A stretch of DNA of 10,554 nt from SLFT01 sp964493075 (lineage in GTDB: Bacteria > Hydrogenedentota > Hydrogenedentia > Hydrogenedentales > CAITNO01): NCBI GenBank assembly GCA_964493075.1, contig CAZBNU010000143.1:1-10554 (forward strand). Reading direction: 5' to 3'. The translations under genes and the position numbers were made by a program. Shown one piece after another: positions 1 through 6,665 of this stretch (positions within the stretch are counted from its first letter, which is position 1; each line of letters starts with the position of its first letter). A model generated the notes under the pieces. That model worked only from the letters and a program-made list of their open reading frames with translations, did not search any database and was not told where the DNA came from.

Positions 1-1
1 A

Positions 2-67
2 CTCATGATGTGGGCGATTCTATCAGTACAGGGCGGCAACGGACAAATCGCCATGTCCAAGGCTTGA
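2..67 (+). CDS. Possible C-terminal tail of an upstream gene (partial)
   Basis: An open frame runs in from the left edge and stops at the TGA at 65-67, giving about 21 residues ending in QIAMSKA. Most of its codons end in G or C, as in the genes downstream. The piece is too short to identify. Another frame is open from position 1 to the TGA at 151-153, and a minus-strand frame starting near 54 runs off the left edge. The choice of frame and strand is therefore weak, and this is only the most plausible reading. Confidence 0.25.
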   Translation, partial: LMMWAILSVQGGNGQIAMSKA

Positions 68-108
68 CTCTGACGGGTCATATAGTGGAAAATAGAGTCT
101 CTAAAGTG

Positions 109-134
109 GGCGAGTGTTGGGTTCCAACCTCGCC
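109..134 (+). other. Hairpin upstream of the cluster
   Basis: GGCGAG at 109-114 pairs with CTCGCC at 129-134, and TTGG at 117-120 pairs with CCAA at 124-127 around a GTT loop. G116 can pair with C128 and T115 bulges, giving about 11 bp in all. The sequence after it is A-rich (AAAACAG), not a T-tract, so it is not a textbook terminator on the plus strand. It may still end or protect the upstream transcript. A second, smaller inverted repeat (AACAG, ATAAA loop, CTGTT) follows at 137-151. Confidence 0.4.
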
Positions 135-203
135 AAAACAGATAAACTGTTGACAAAAAAATCGCCATACTGTGAATTTATATAGGTGGCGTCTGTTTTT
201 GCG

Positions 204-232
204 TTGACAGCAGGCGTATTTTTTGGTACAGT
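204..232 (+). promoter_or_regulatory. Sigma70-like promoter for the gspE-pilT cluster
   Basis: A perfect -35 box TTGACA lies at 204-209. Exactly 17 bp later comes a -10 box TACAGT at 227-232 (4 of 6 matches to TATAAT). The -10 is preceded by TGG at 224-226, an extended -10 element. Transcription would start near 239, giving a leader of only about 22 nt that carries the AAAGG ribosome site at 247-251. The fit to the first gene is good. It has not been compared with mapped promoters of this organism. Confidence 0.6.
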
Positions 233-260
233 TAAGCGAGTGACGTAAAGGTATTCTCGC

Positions 261-2156
261 ATGCAGAGTTCGTATAGTTATTTTGGTGAACAACTGGTAG
301 CCAAGGAGATTATCACCCAGCAGCAGCTGGATGAGGCCCTTGAACGCCAGCGCACCACAATGAGCAACCGCAAGCTGGGTGAAATCCTGGTGCGGTTGGG
401 CTATATCAGCAAGTCCCACGTTACGGAAGGGCTTGCAGAACAACTTGGCATCCCCATCATCAATCTTGCGGAACGGGAGATTCCGCCGCGTATTCGCGCC
501 ATGGTGGACGGTTCCATTGCCACCCTGTACCGGGTTATTCCGGTTGAAGAGCGTGACGGTGTGTTAATGGTGGCCACCGCTGACCCCACAAACATAAACA
601 CCCTGGATAATCTTTCACGGCTGTTGGACCGTTCTGTGGAACCGGTGCTCTCCACTCCTGAACATATTTCCGAGGCACTTGGTCGCTACTACGGGCACCA
701 GAAAGACACCGTTGAATCCCTGTTGTCTTCCGCGAGCAGCGCGAGCAGCGTCAGTTCCCTGAGCAGCATGTCCAACATCGGTTCAAGTAGTTCTCTTGCC
801 TCCATCGGTTCGTTATCCGGCGATGACATCAGCATGGACAGCATTGGTGTGGACGCTGCGGAACTGGAGGCTGCCGCTGCTTCTGCTGGAGGCGATACGG
901 GCAATGCCGACAGTCCTGTGGTGCGGTATGTGCAGCAGTTAATTGTGGAAGCCTACCGCCTGCGTGCCAGTGATATTCATATTGAACCGGGCAAGACCGA
1001 TGTGAAGGTGCGCTACCGCATTGACGGTAATATGCAGGAAATGCCGTTGCCGCCCAAACGCGCCCAGGCCGCCATCATTTCACGCCTCAAAATCATGTCT
1101 GGCATGGACATTTCAGAACGACGCATTCCCCAGGACGGACGCATTAAGATGAGTGTGGGCGCGAAGGTGATTGACTTGCGCGTCAGTGCGCTCCCCGCCG
1201 TTTATGGTGAAAGCGTGGTCATGCGTATTCTGGACAAAAGCGGGTTGCTGCTCGGATTGGGGCAGTTGGGATTTTGCGCGGAACATCAGGCAACATGGGA
1301 ACGGCTGATCCATCATGCCACCGGCGTGGTGCTGGTAACCGGGCCAACCGGTTCGGGTAAAACAACCACGCTCTACGGGTCGCTGCATACTCTGAACAAG
1401 CCTGACACCAAGATTATCACCGTGGAAGACCCGGTGGAGTATCAGCTACCCGGCATCAACCAGGTGCAGATCAACCACGAAATTGGATGGAATTTCGCTC
1501 GCGCTCTCCGCGCCATATTCCGTCAGGACCCGGATATCGTGATGGTGGGCGAAATCCGCGATCTCGAGACCGCCGAAATTGCGATTAAGGCGGCGCTCAC
1601 AGGGCATTTGGTATTCTCTACCCTGCATACCAATGACACGGCAAGTTCGTTTACCCGTCTGATTGATATTGGCATCAAGCCCTTCCTCGTGGCTTCCGGT
1701 GTGCGCGCCATTCTTGCACAGCGCCTTGTGCGCACCATCTGCAACAACTGCCGCGAGCCTTATGAACCGGAAGAAATTGAGAAGGAACGGCTTGAATTGG
1801 ACGTGAACTGGGATGAAGTGGAACTGGTGCATGGCGCTGGCTGCGACAACTGCAATCAGACCGGTCATCAGGGGCGTCTGGGCGCTTATGAGTTGTTGTT
1901 GACAAGCGACCGGCTGCGCACCATGATCATGAAGGGCGATAGCGCCACGGCATTGCGGCGTGTTGCCCGGCTTGAAGGCATGATCACCATGCGCGAAGAC
2001 GCATGGCAGAAAACGCTCAAAGGAATCACAACAATAGAAGAAGTCAACCGGCGCACCCGAGTTGACGAACCGCTTATAAAAGAATCTGAAGAGCCGCCGA
2101 TACTCATGGCTCATCCTGTTGATATGCAGGCATTGGCGGCAGGCGCTGAAAGGTAA
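261..2156 (+). CDS. gspE: GspE/PilB-type assembly ATPase (first copy)
   Basis: This is a 631-residue cytoplasmic hexameric ATPase that would power pseudopilus or pilus assembly through GspF/PilC. Residues 1-145 form an MshEN/T2SSE_N domain with two tandem 24-residue motifs, at 7-30 and 38-61. A serine-rich linker follows at about 153-189. The ATPase core spans about 215-590, with P-loop GPTGSGKTTT (361-370, K367), Walker B around DIVMVGE (425-431), a His box at TGH (447-449) and LHT at 455-457. Two CxxC pairs, C494/C497 and C528/C531, form the zinc site typical of GspE and PilB. The ATG at 261 has AAAGG 9 nt upstream and a fitting promoter. The stop is only 5 nt from pilT, so the two are surely co-transcribed. 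All catalytic elements are intact. The sequence does not decide whether it serves secretion or a pilus; pairing with pilT hints at a PilB-like role. Confidence 0.95.
   Translation: MQSSYSYFGEQLVAKEIITQQQLDEALERQRTTMSNRKLGEILVRLGYISKSHVTEGLAEQLGIPIINLAEREIPPRIRAMVDGSIATLYRVIPVEERDGVLMVATADPTNINTLDNLSRLLDRSVEPVLSTPEHISEALGRYYGHQKDTVESLLSSASSASSVSSLSSMSNIGSSSSLASIGSLSGDDISMDSIGVDAAELEAAAASAGGDTGNADSPVVRYVQQLIVEAYRLRASDIHIEPGKTDVKVRYRIDGNMQEMPLPPKRAQAAIISRLKIMSGMDISERRIPQDGRIKMSVGAKVIDLRVSALPAVYGESVVMRILDKSGLLLGLGQLGFCAEHQATWERLIHHATGVVLVTGPTGSGKTTTLYGSLHTLNKPDTKIITVEDPVEYQLPGINQVQINHEIGWNFARALRAIFRQDPDIVMVGEIRDLETAEIAIKAALTGHLVFSTLHTNDTASSFTRLIDIGIKPFLVASGVRAILAQRLVRTICNNCREPYEPEEIEKERLELDVNWDEVELVHGAGCDNCNQTGHQGRLGAYELLLTSDRLRTMIMKGDSATALRRVARLEGMITMREDAWQKTLKGITTIEEVNRRTRVDEPLIKESEEPPILMAHPVDMQALAAGAER
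732..767 (+). repeat. 9-bp tandem repeat encoding an xSS linker in the first GspE
   Basis: Two identical copies of GCGAGCAGC (732-740 and 741-749) are followed by degenerate units GTCAGTTCC and CTGAGCAGC. They encode A-S-S, A-S-S, V-S-S, L-S-S at residues 158-169, inside a longer serine-rich stretch between the N-terminal domain and the ATPase core. Because the period is a multiple of three, gain or loss of units would keep the frame and only change linker length. Confidence 0.7.
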
Positions 2157-2161
2157 TTTGT

Positions 2162-3265
2162 ATGGCCTATGATATGGTAAGTTTGTTGCGCATGTTGGTG
2201 GACCGGGACGGTTCCGACTTGCACATTACGGTAGATGCACCTCCGATAGGGCGTGTACACGGGCACCTGCAGTATTTTGGTGAGGCGCCATGCACTTCGG
2301 AGGACACGGAACGTCTCATGAAGAGTATTGCGTCGGTGGACAACCAGCAGGAATTGCAGGAGGTCGGCGGCGCCGACTTTGGGTTTGCCTTTGAAGATGT
2401 GGCGCGTTTCCGCGTATCCGTGTTCAAGCAGCGCGGATATGTGGGGTTGGTGCTTCGATTGATTCCCCGGAAAATCATGACCTTCGAAGAGATTGGTTTG
2501 CCTAATTCCCTCAAGGACATTATCAACCAGCCCCGTGGCTTGATCCTGGTTACCGGGCCTACCGGTTCCGGAAAATCCACCTCTCTCGCTACCATGATTG
2601 ACTGGCTGAATACCACTTTTGACCACCACATTATCACCATTGAAGACCCCATCGAGTATTATCACAACCACAAGAAGGGGCTTATCATGCAGCGCGAAGT
2701 GGGCGTGGATGTGCCCACCTTCTCCGAGGCGCTGCGCCGCGCCCTGCGTCAGGACCCGGACGTGATTCTCGTGGGCGAAATGCGCGACCTTGAAACCATC
2801 GAGGCGGCTGTGACCGCTGCAGAAACCGGCCACTTGGTCTTCGGCACCTTGCATACCACGGGCGCCGTGCGTACCATTGACCGCATTGTGGATGCGTTTC
2901 CATCCAATCAACAGGAGCAGATTCGTACCCAGCTTTCGGGTAATCTCAAGGCGGTGATTTCCCAGGCGCTGATTCCCAAGAAAAGTGGGTTTGGTCGTAT
3001 TGCCGCATTCGAGGTGATGGTGACCACCTCCGCCATACAAAACCTTATCCGTGAAAATAAATCGTACCGTATCACGTCGGCCATTCAAACCGGTCACAAG
3101 TACGGCATGCATCTTCTTGATGAACATCTGATGGCGCTCTATCGCAAAGGCATCGTGACCTACGAAGATGCTCATTCCAGGGCACAGATGGCCGATGAAT
3201 TTGAAAATCAGGCCAAGGCCTTTGGTCTGGAGACAGGGTCTGGCGACAAGAAACGTGTAGGATGA
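2162..3265 (+). CDS. pilT: PilT-type twitching motility / retraction ATPase
   Basis: This 367-residue protein is full length for PilT, the hexameric ATPase that depolymerises type IV pili from the cytoplasmic side. It has the short PilT N-terminal PAS-like domain (about 1-105) and no MshEN domain. The P-loop GPTGSGKST lies at 132-140 (K138), Walker B is in DVILVGE (200-206), and the His box TGH is at 222-224. AIQNLIRE at 291-298 is the signature close to the AIRNLIRE motif specific to PilT. There are no CxxC zinc pairs, as expected for this branch. The AAAGG at 2149-2153 overlaps the end of the upstream gene, 8 nt before the ATG, which suggests translational coupling. Its presence beside T2SS-type pseudopilins is the odd point, since canonical T2SS has no retraction motor. 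PilU is the alternative name, but the Walker region and the AIQNLIRE motif favour PilT. Confidence 0.93.
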   Translation: MAYDMVSLLRMLVDRDGSDLHITVDAPPIGRVHGHLQYFGEAPCTSEDTERLMKSIASVDNQQELQEVGGADFGFAFEDVARFRVSVFKQRGYVGLVLRLIPRKIMTFEEIGLPNSLKDIINQPRGLILVTGPTGSGKSTSLATMIDWLNTTFDHHIITIEDPIEYYHNHKKGLIMQREVGVDVPTFSEALRRALRQDPDVILVGEMRDLETIEAAVTAAETGHLVFGTLHTTGAVRTIDRIVDAFPSNQQEQIRTQLSGNLKAVISQALIPKKSGFGRIAAFEVMVTTSAIQNLIRENKSYRITSAIQTGHKYGMHLLDEHLMALYRKGIVTYEDAHSRAQMADEFENQAKAFGLETGSGDKKRVG

Positions 3266-3331
3266 TTCTTGTCTGCCGTGAAGTTCAAGCGGTTTACAAC
3301 ATAAACGTATAAGGAAGTAACGAGTACACTA

Positions 3332-5080
3332 ATGGCTCCTCCGGTTAAAACAATGCGGCAAGTGGGTGAAATCCTGGTCGAACAGGGTAGGATTACGCCC
3401 TTGCAGCTGGACGAGGCGTTGCAGCGGCAGCGTCTCACGGGCGATCTATTAGGTCGCATTCTGGTGAGCCTGGGCCATGCCGAGGAAAATGATATTATTG
3501 TTGCATTGGGTATGCAGCAGGGCATGGAGCCTATTGATATTAAGGGCATGAATATCCAACAGGATATCATTAATCTCGTTACCAGCGATGTGGCGCGCTT
3601 TTATAGCATCATACCCGTGCGCATTGAGGACGGCGAACTGATTATCGCCATGGCGGACCCGCTGAATATCCAGACCCTCGACGACCTGCGCCAGATTACC
3701 GGTATGGATGTCCGGGGCGCTATCAGCAATCCTGAGGATGTCAGCGCCGCCTGGAAAAAGAATTATTCGCTGGAAACCGGTTCTGTTGACAGTATGCTCA
3801 ACGAACTCACCAGTCTCGTGGGCACCGAGGAGCTGTCTCTCGAAGAACTGGGCCAGCAGGAAATTCTTTCGGATGCGGAGAATCTGACTGAACTGGCGCA
3901 GCAGCCGGAAGTCATCAAAATCGTCAATCTTATCTTTTTGACGGCATTGCAGAAACGCGCCTCCGACGTTCACTTTGAGGTCTACGAAGAAGATTTCCGC
4001 GTGCGTATCCGCGTGGACGGTGTGCTCCATGAAATTGTGCGTCCGCCGAAGGCGTCCTGCATCGCGCTGGTGTCGCGCATAAAGGTTATCTGCAGCATGG
4101 ACATCGGCGAACGCCGCATGCCTCAGGACGCGCGTATCGAACTGAAAATCGGCGACAGTTTTATTGACGTGCGCGTGGCCACGCTGCCCACCCTCTATGG
4201 CGAATGCGTGGTGATGCGTATTCTCGACCGCACCGCCATCAAGATTGATCTGGATGCGCTGGGCCTGACGCCGCAGACTCTGAAGAAAACGCTCAATGTA
4301 ATTAACAAGCCTAACGGCATTATTCTGGTGACGGGTCCCACCGGTTGCGGCAAGACAACCACCCTCTATGCCTGTCTCAATGTATTGAATACGCCTGAGG
4401 TGAAAATCATTACCACCGAGGACCCAGTCGAATTACAGATCGAAAGACTGGTACAATGCCAGGTGCAGGAATCGGTCGGCCTGACCTTTGCCGCGTGTCT
4501 GCGCTCTATTCTGCGTCAGGACCCGGACATTGTGATGGTCGGTGAAATCCGTGACTTGGAGACGGCGCAGATCGCTGTGGAAGCATCGCTGACCGGCCAC
4601 TTTGTGCTGAGCACGCTGCATACGAATAGCGCTGCGGAAACCATCACGCGTCTGCTTGATATGGACGTGGAGCCGTTCCTGATTACGGCGTCGCTCGAAG
4701 CGGTGCTGGCCCAGCGGCTGGTGCGTGTGCTCTGCCGCAGCTGCAAGGAAAAGTATCGGCCTGATGAGGATGAACTCGAAGAATTGTGTGTGCCACCTGG
4801 GTGGCGCAAGGACCCCAATTTCGGGTTGTATCGTCCCAAGGGCTGTGCCGCATGCGATTATGTCGGCTATTCGGGCCGTATTGGCCTTTATGAGATATTA
4901 CTGGTGGATGAAACCGTACGTGAAATGATTCTGGAAAGGGCCATGGCCCACGAATTGCGGCGTTATGCCCGCAAGAAGCAGGGTATGCTTATCCTGCGCG
5001 AAGAAGGATTGCTCAAATGCGCCCAGGGGGTGACCAGCCCTGCTGAGGTGATTGCTCGTACAGACCGCTACGATGATTAG
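3332..5080 (+). CDS. gspE: GspE/PilB-type assembly ATPase (second copy)
   Basis: This 582-residue paralogue of the first ATPase has the same architecture. An MshEN domain (about 1-145) has motifs near 10-33 and 39-62. An acidic, Glu/Leu-rich linker covers about 155-195, where the first copy is serine-rich. The ATPase core holds P-loop GPTGCGKTTT (335-344, K341), Walker B in DIVMVGE (399-405), His box TGH (421-423) and zinc-site cysteines C468/C471 and C505/C508. The P-loop has Cys339 where the other two motors have Ser. The start ATG has no good ribosome site at normal spacing: AAGGAAG at 3311-3317 lies 14 nt upstream, and no in-frame alternative start lies closer. A 66-nt gap separates it from pilT, with a weak promoter-like TATAAG at 3308-3313. 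Its stop is 11 nt from gspF, so it is the likelier dedicated partner of that platform protein. Confidence 0.95.
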   Translation: MAPPVKTMRQVGEILVEQGRITPLQLDEALQRQRLTGDLLGRILVSLGHAEENDIIVALGMQQGMEPIDIKGMNIQQDIINLVTSDVARFYSIIPVRIEDGELIIAMADPLNIQTLDDLRQITGMDVRGAISNPEDVSAAWKKNYSLETGSVDSMLNELTSLVGTEELSLEELGQQEILSDAENLTELAQQPEVIKIVNLIFLTALQKRASDVHFEVYEEDFRVRIRVDGVLHEIVRPPKASCIALVSRIKVICSMDIGERRMPQDARIELKIGDSFIDVRVATLPTLYGECVVMRILDRTAIKIDLDALGLTPQTLKKTLNVINKPNGIILVTGPTGCGKTTTLYACLNVLNTPEVKIITTEDPVELQIERLVQCQVQESVGLTFAACLRSILRQDPDIVMVGEIRDLETAQIAVEASLTGHFVLSTLHTNSAAETITRLLDMDVEPFLITASLEAVLAQRLVRVLCRSCKEKYRPDEDELEELCVPPGWRKDPNFGLYRPKGCAACDYVGYSGRIGLYEILLVDETVREMILERAMAHELRRYARKKQGMLILREEGLLKCAQGVTSPAEVIARTDRYDD

Positions 5081-5091
5081 GAGACGGGTTT

Positions 5092-6330
5092 ATGCCAAAA
5101 TTTGCATATCGCGCGCTTAACAAAGACGGAAAACAGCAGTTCGGCATCATACAGGCCGATACGCAGGCGCTCGCCATCAATGATGTGCGCTCGCTGGGAT
5201 TGTTTCCAACCCATGTGCGTGAAGCCACACGCGCCGATGAGAAGAAGGCATTGCGTGCCGGGCGCGGCCTGAATGAACTGTACTTTGGCGGTGTGAAAAC
5301 CAAGGAACTGTGCGTCATGACGCGCCAGTTGTCCACCCTGATTGACGCCGGTCTGCCGCTGCTGCGCTGTATCAACGTGCTCATTGCACAGTTGAAGCCC
5401 AGCAAACTGCGCGACATTCTACGGGAGGTTTCTTCCGATATTCAGTCCGGCTCCACCTTTGCCGAGGCGCTGTCAAAGCATCCCAAACAGTTTGACCGAC
5501 TGTTTGTGAACATGGTGCGTGCCGGCGAGGTGGGCGGTTTGCTTGAAACGGTGCTACAGCGTCTTGCCATCTTCATGGAACGACGTCAAGCGTTGAAACG
5601 GCGCGTGCGCGGCGCACTCATCTACCCCGTTGCGGTTATCCTCATTGCATGCGGCATCGTGGCGTTCCTGCTGGTGAAGGTGGTGCCCGTGTTCGCCGAA
5701 ATCTTCCTCGAATTCGGCGGCGACCTGCCAGCACCCACCAAAGTGTTGATTGCCGCCGGTGATTTCATGCTCTATAAATGGTGGCTGCTCATTGTGGTTT
5801 TATGCTGGACCCTGATAGGGATCAAACTCTCGTTTAAGTCGAAGCAGGTGAAGCGTGTCTTTGACCGCGTGATCCTCAAGGTGCCGCTCATCGGCGACCT
5901 GGTCACCAAGGTGGCCGTGGCCCGTTTTGCGCGTACCCTCGGCACGCTCGTTACTTCCGGTGTGCCCATTCTGCAGGCGCTGAAGATTACCCGCGAGACC
6001 ATCGGCAACGAAGTGGTGCAGAACGCTGTGGATGCCGTGCATGACAGTGTGCAGGACGGCGGCACCATCGCCGTGCCCCTTGATGAAAGCAAGGTGTTCC
6101 CCGCCATGGTGGTGAACATGATTGACGTGGGCGAGGAGACCGGCGCGCTGGACTCCATGCTCATGAAAGTGGCCGATATTTACGACGCCGAAGTGGAAGC
6201 AGCGGTGGAGGCCATGCTCGCCCTCATGGAACCGGCCATTATCATCGTGCTCGGTGGTATTATCGGGTTTATCGTGGTTGCCCTCTATCTGCCTATCTTC
6301 ACCCTCGGTGACAGTATCTCCGGCACCTGA
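5092..6330 (+). CDS. gspF: GspF/PilC-type inner-membrane platform protein
   Basis: This 412-residue polytopic protein is the normal length for GspF/PilC, the membrane platform that couples the assembly ATPase to pseudopilin extraction. The N-terminus (KFAYRALNKDG) is typical. Two T2SSF repeats follow, at about 75-200 and 278-400. Each carries the conserved acidic motif: GEVGGLLE at 145-152 and GEETGALD at 347-354. Three hydrophobic segments are visible, at about 175-197, 230-247 and 382-404. The ribosome site AGGAGA at 5079-5084 overlaps the upstream TAG and sits 7 nt before the ATG, the best in the cluster, so expression with the second gspE is nearly certain. It is the only platform protein in the window and may serve both assembly ATPases. 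Nothing looks truncated. Confidence 0.95.
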   Translation: MPKFAYRALNKDGKQQFGIIQADTQALAINDVRSLGLFPTHVREATRADEKKALRAGRGLNELYFGGVKTKELCVMTRQLSTLIDAGLPLLRCINVLIAQLKPSKLRDILREVSSDIQSGSTFAEALSKHPKQFDRLFVNMVRAGEVGGLLETVLQRLAIFMERRQALKRRVRGALIYPVAVILIACGIVAFLLVKVVPVFAEIFLEFGGDLPAPTKVLIAAGDFMLYKWWLLIVVLCWTLIGIKLSFKSKQVKRVFDRVILKVPLIGDLVTKVAVARFARTLGTLVTSGVPILQALKITRETIGNEVVQNAVDAVHDSVQDGGTIAVPLDESKVFPAMVVNMIDVGEETGALDSMLMKVADIYDAEVEAAVEAMLALMEPAIIIVLGGIIGFIVVALYLPIFTLGDSISGT

Positions 6331-6382
6331 GTCAACACGAAACGAAAAAAAAGTTGAATCATCGCACGAACGCGGAACAAAG

Positions 6383-6418
6383 TGGATGGATTGGACGGAT
6401 TGGACGGATATGACTGAT
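6383..6418 (+). repeat. Four-unit 9-bp tandem repeat (TGGACGGAT type)
   Basis: Four consecutive 9-mers are visible: TGGATGGAT, TGGACGGAT, TGGACGGAT and a degenerate ATGACTGAT. Read in one frame they give D-W-T-D-W-T-D-M-T-D, but no credible gene contains them; the surrounding 76-codon frame mostly overlaps the end of gspF. I recall similar W-T-D-encoding repeats scattered between genes in PVC-group genomes, which is memory rather than a search. They sit in the spacer between gspF and gspG and are probably a dispersed minisatellite. Confidence 0.75.
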
Positions 6419-6423
6419 CTGCT

Positions 6424-6445
6424 GGCGCACCTGGGAAGGTACGCC
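6424..6445 (+). other. Hairpin with a GGGA tetraloop after the 9-bp repeat
   Basis: GGCGCACCT at 6424-6432 pairs with AGGTACGCC at 6437-6445 with a single C-A mismatch. They enclose GGGA, a loop of the stable GNRA class. The following sequence is A-rich, not a T-tract, so a classical terminator is unlikely. It could end transcription of the upstream gspE-gspF unit in a factor-assisted way, or be part of the neighbouring repeat element. Confidence 0.45.
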
Positions 6446-6522
6446 TACGAAAAAAGTTCACAGTTTTGGCGTGAAATGCGGTAAACTATAAATGCAGGCT
6501 TGTGAATGGCGTGTGTAGAAAA

Positions 6523-6552
6523 CGCATGCGGCATACGAAATAGTGGTACAAT
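6523..6552 (+). promoter_or_regulatory. Candidate extended -10 promoter for the pseudopilin genes
   Basis: TACAAT at 6547-6552 matches 5 of 6 positions of the -10 consensus. It is preceded by TGG at 6544-6546, an extended -10. The same TGGTACA string occurs in the promoter at 204-232. There is no recognisable -35 box; its expected place (17 bp upstream, 6524-6529) falls inside the perfect palindrome CGCATGCG at 6523-6530, which could be an activator or repressor site. Transcription from here would start near 6559 and leave a leader of about 105 nt before gspG. A second AT-rich candidate, TATAAA at 6487-6492, lies upstream with a poor -35. Confidence 0.45.
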
Positions 6553-6572
6553 AAAACAGGATTATTGGAACT

Positions 6573-6600
6573 GCGCCCCTGTTGATGGCAACCAGGGCGC
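6573..6600 (+). other. Leader hairpin 1 upstream of gspG
   Basis: GCGCCC at 6573-6578 pairs with GGGCGC at 6595-6600. A further four base pairs (GTTG with CAAC) lie beyond a 2x2 internal loop and close an ATGG loop. It falls inside the predicted untranslated leader of gspG. No T-tract follows directly (ACCCACGG), so an RNA-stability or regulatory role is more likely than termination. Confidence 0.45.
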
Positions 6601-6628
6601 ACCCACGGAATTTTAAGCACTATAACTG

Positions 6629-6648
6629 GCGTCCCATAACAGGGACGC
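6629..6648 (+). other. Leader hairpin 2 immediately before the gspG ribosome site
   Basis: GCGTCCC (6629-6635) and GGGACGC (6642-6648) form a perfect 7-bp stem with a six-base ATAACA loop. The GGAGG ribosome site starts only 6 nt downstream, at 6654. A stem here would leave the ribosome site free, and could stabilise the mRNA's 5' end or help present the site. Confidence 0.5.
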
Positions 6649-6665
6649 AAACTGGAGGACAGGTC

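Noticed and set aside
93..103. Inverted repeat TAGAG-T-CTCTA as an operator
   Set aside because: It is only 5 bp per arm, far from the predicted promoter and has no second copy in the window; likely chance.
150..184. TTGACA at 150-155 as the main promoter with TATATA at 179-184
   Set aside because: The spacing is 23 bp, too long. At 16-18 bp there is no acceptable -10 box. The TTGACA at 204 fits much better.
78..443. 121-codon minus-strand open frame across the promoter and first gspE start
   Set aside because: It would overlap the gspE N-terminal domain and the promoter. No domain or ribosome site supports it.
1446..2114. 222-codon minus-strand open frame inside the first gspE
   Set aside because: It mirrors the conserved Walker B, His-box and CxxC region of the ATPase, has no ribosome site I could recognise and no domain of its own.
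2111..3175. 354-codon minus-strand open frame opposite pilT
   Set aside because: The plus strand clearly encodes PilT with all motifs. The antisense protein is His/Gly-rich with no recognisable domain, and is explained by codon bias on the plus strand.
3266..3331. Promoter in the gap between pilT and the second gspE
   Set aside because: TATAAG at 3308-3313 has only a 3-of-6 -35 match (TTCAAG at 3284) with 18-bp spacing, and overlaps the ribosome-site region; too weak to list.
6254..6484. 76-codon plus-strand frame containing DWTDWTDMTD
   Set aside because: Half of it overlaps gspF out of frame, and the rest translates the 9-bp tandem repeat. It is treated as a repeat, not a gene.
6582..6665. 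Upstream extension of gspG to a TTG start
   Set aside because: It would put about 28 extra residues, encoded by the two leader hairpins, before the prepilin leader. The ATG at 6666 has an ideal GGAGG.
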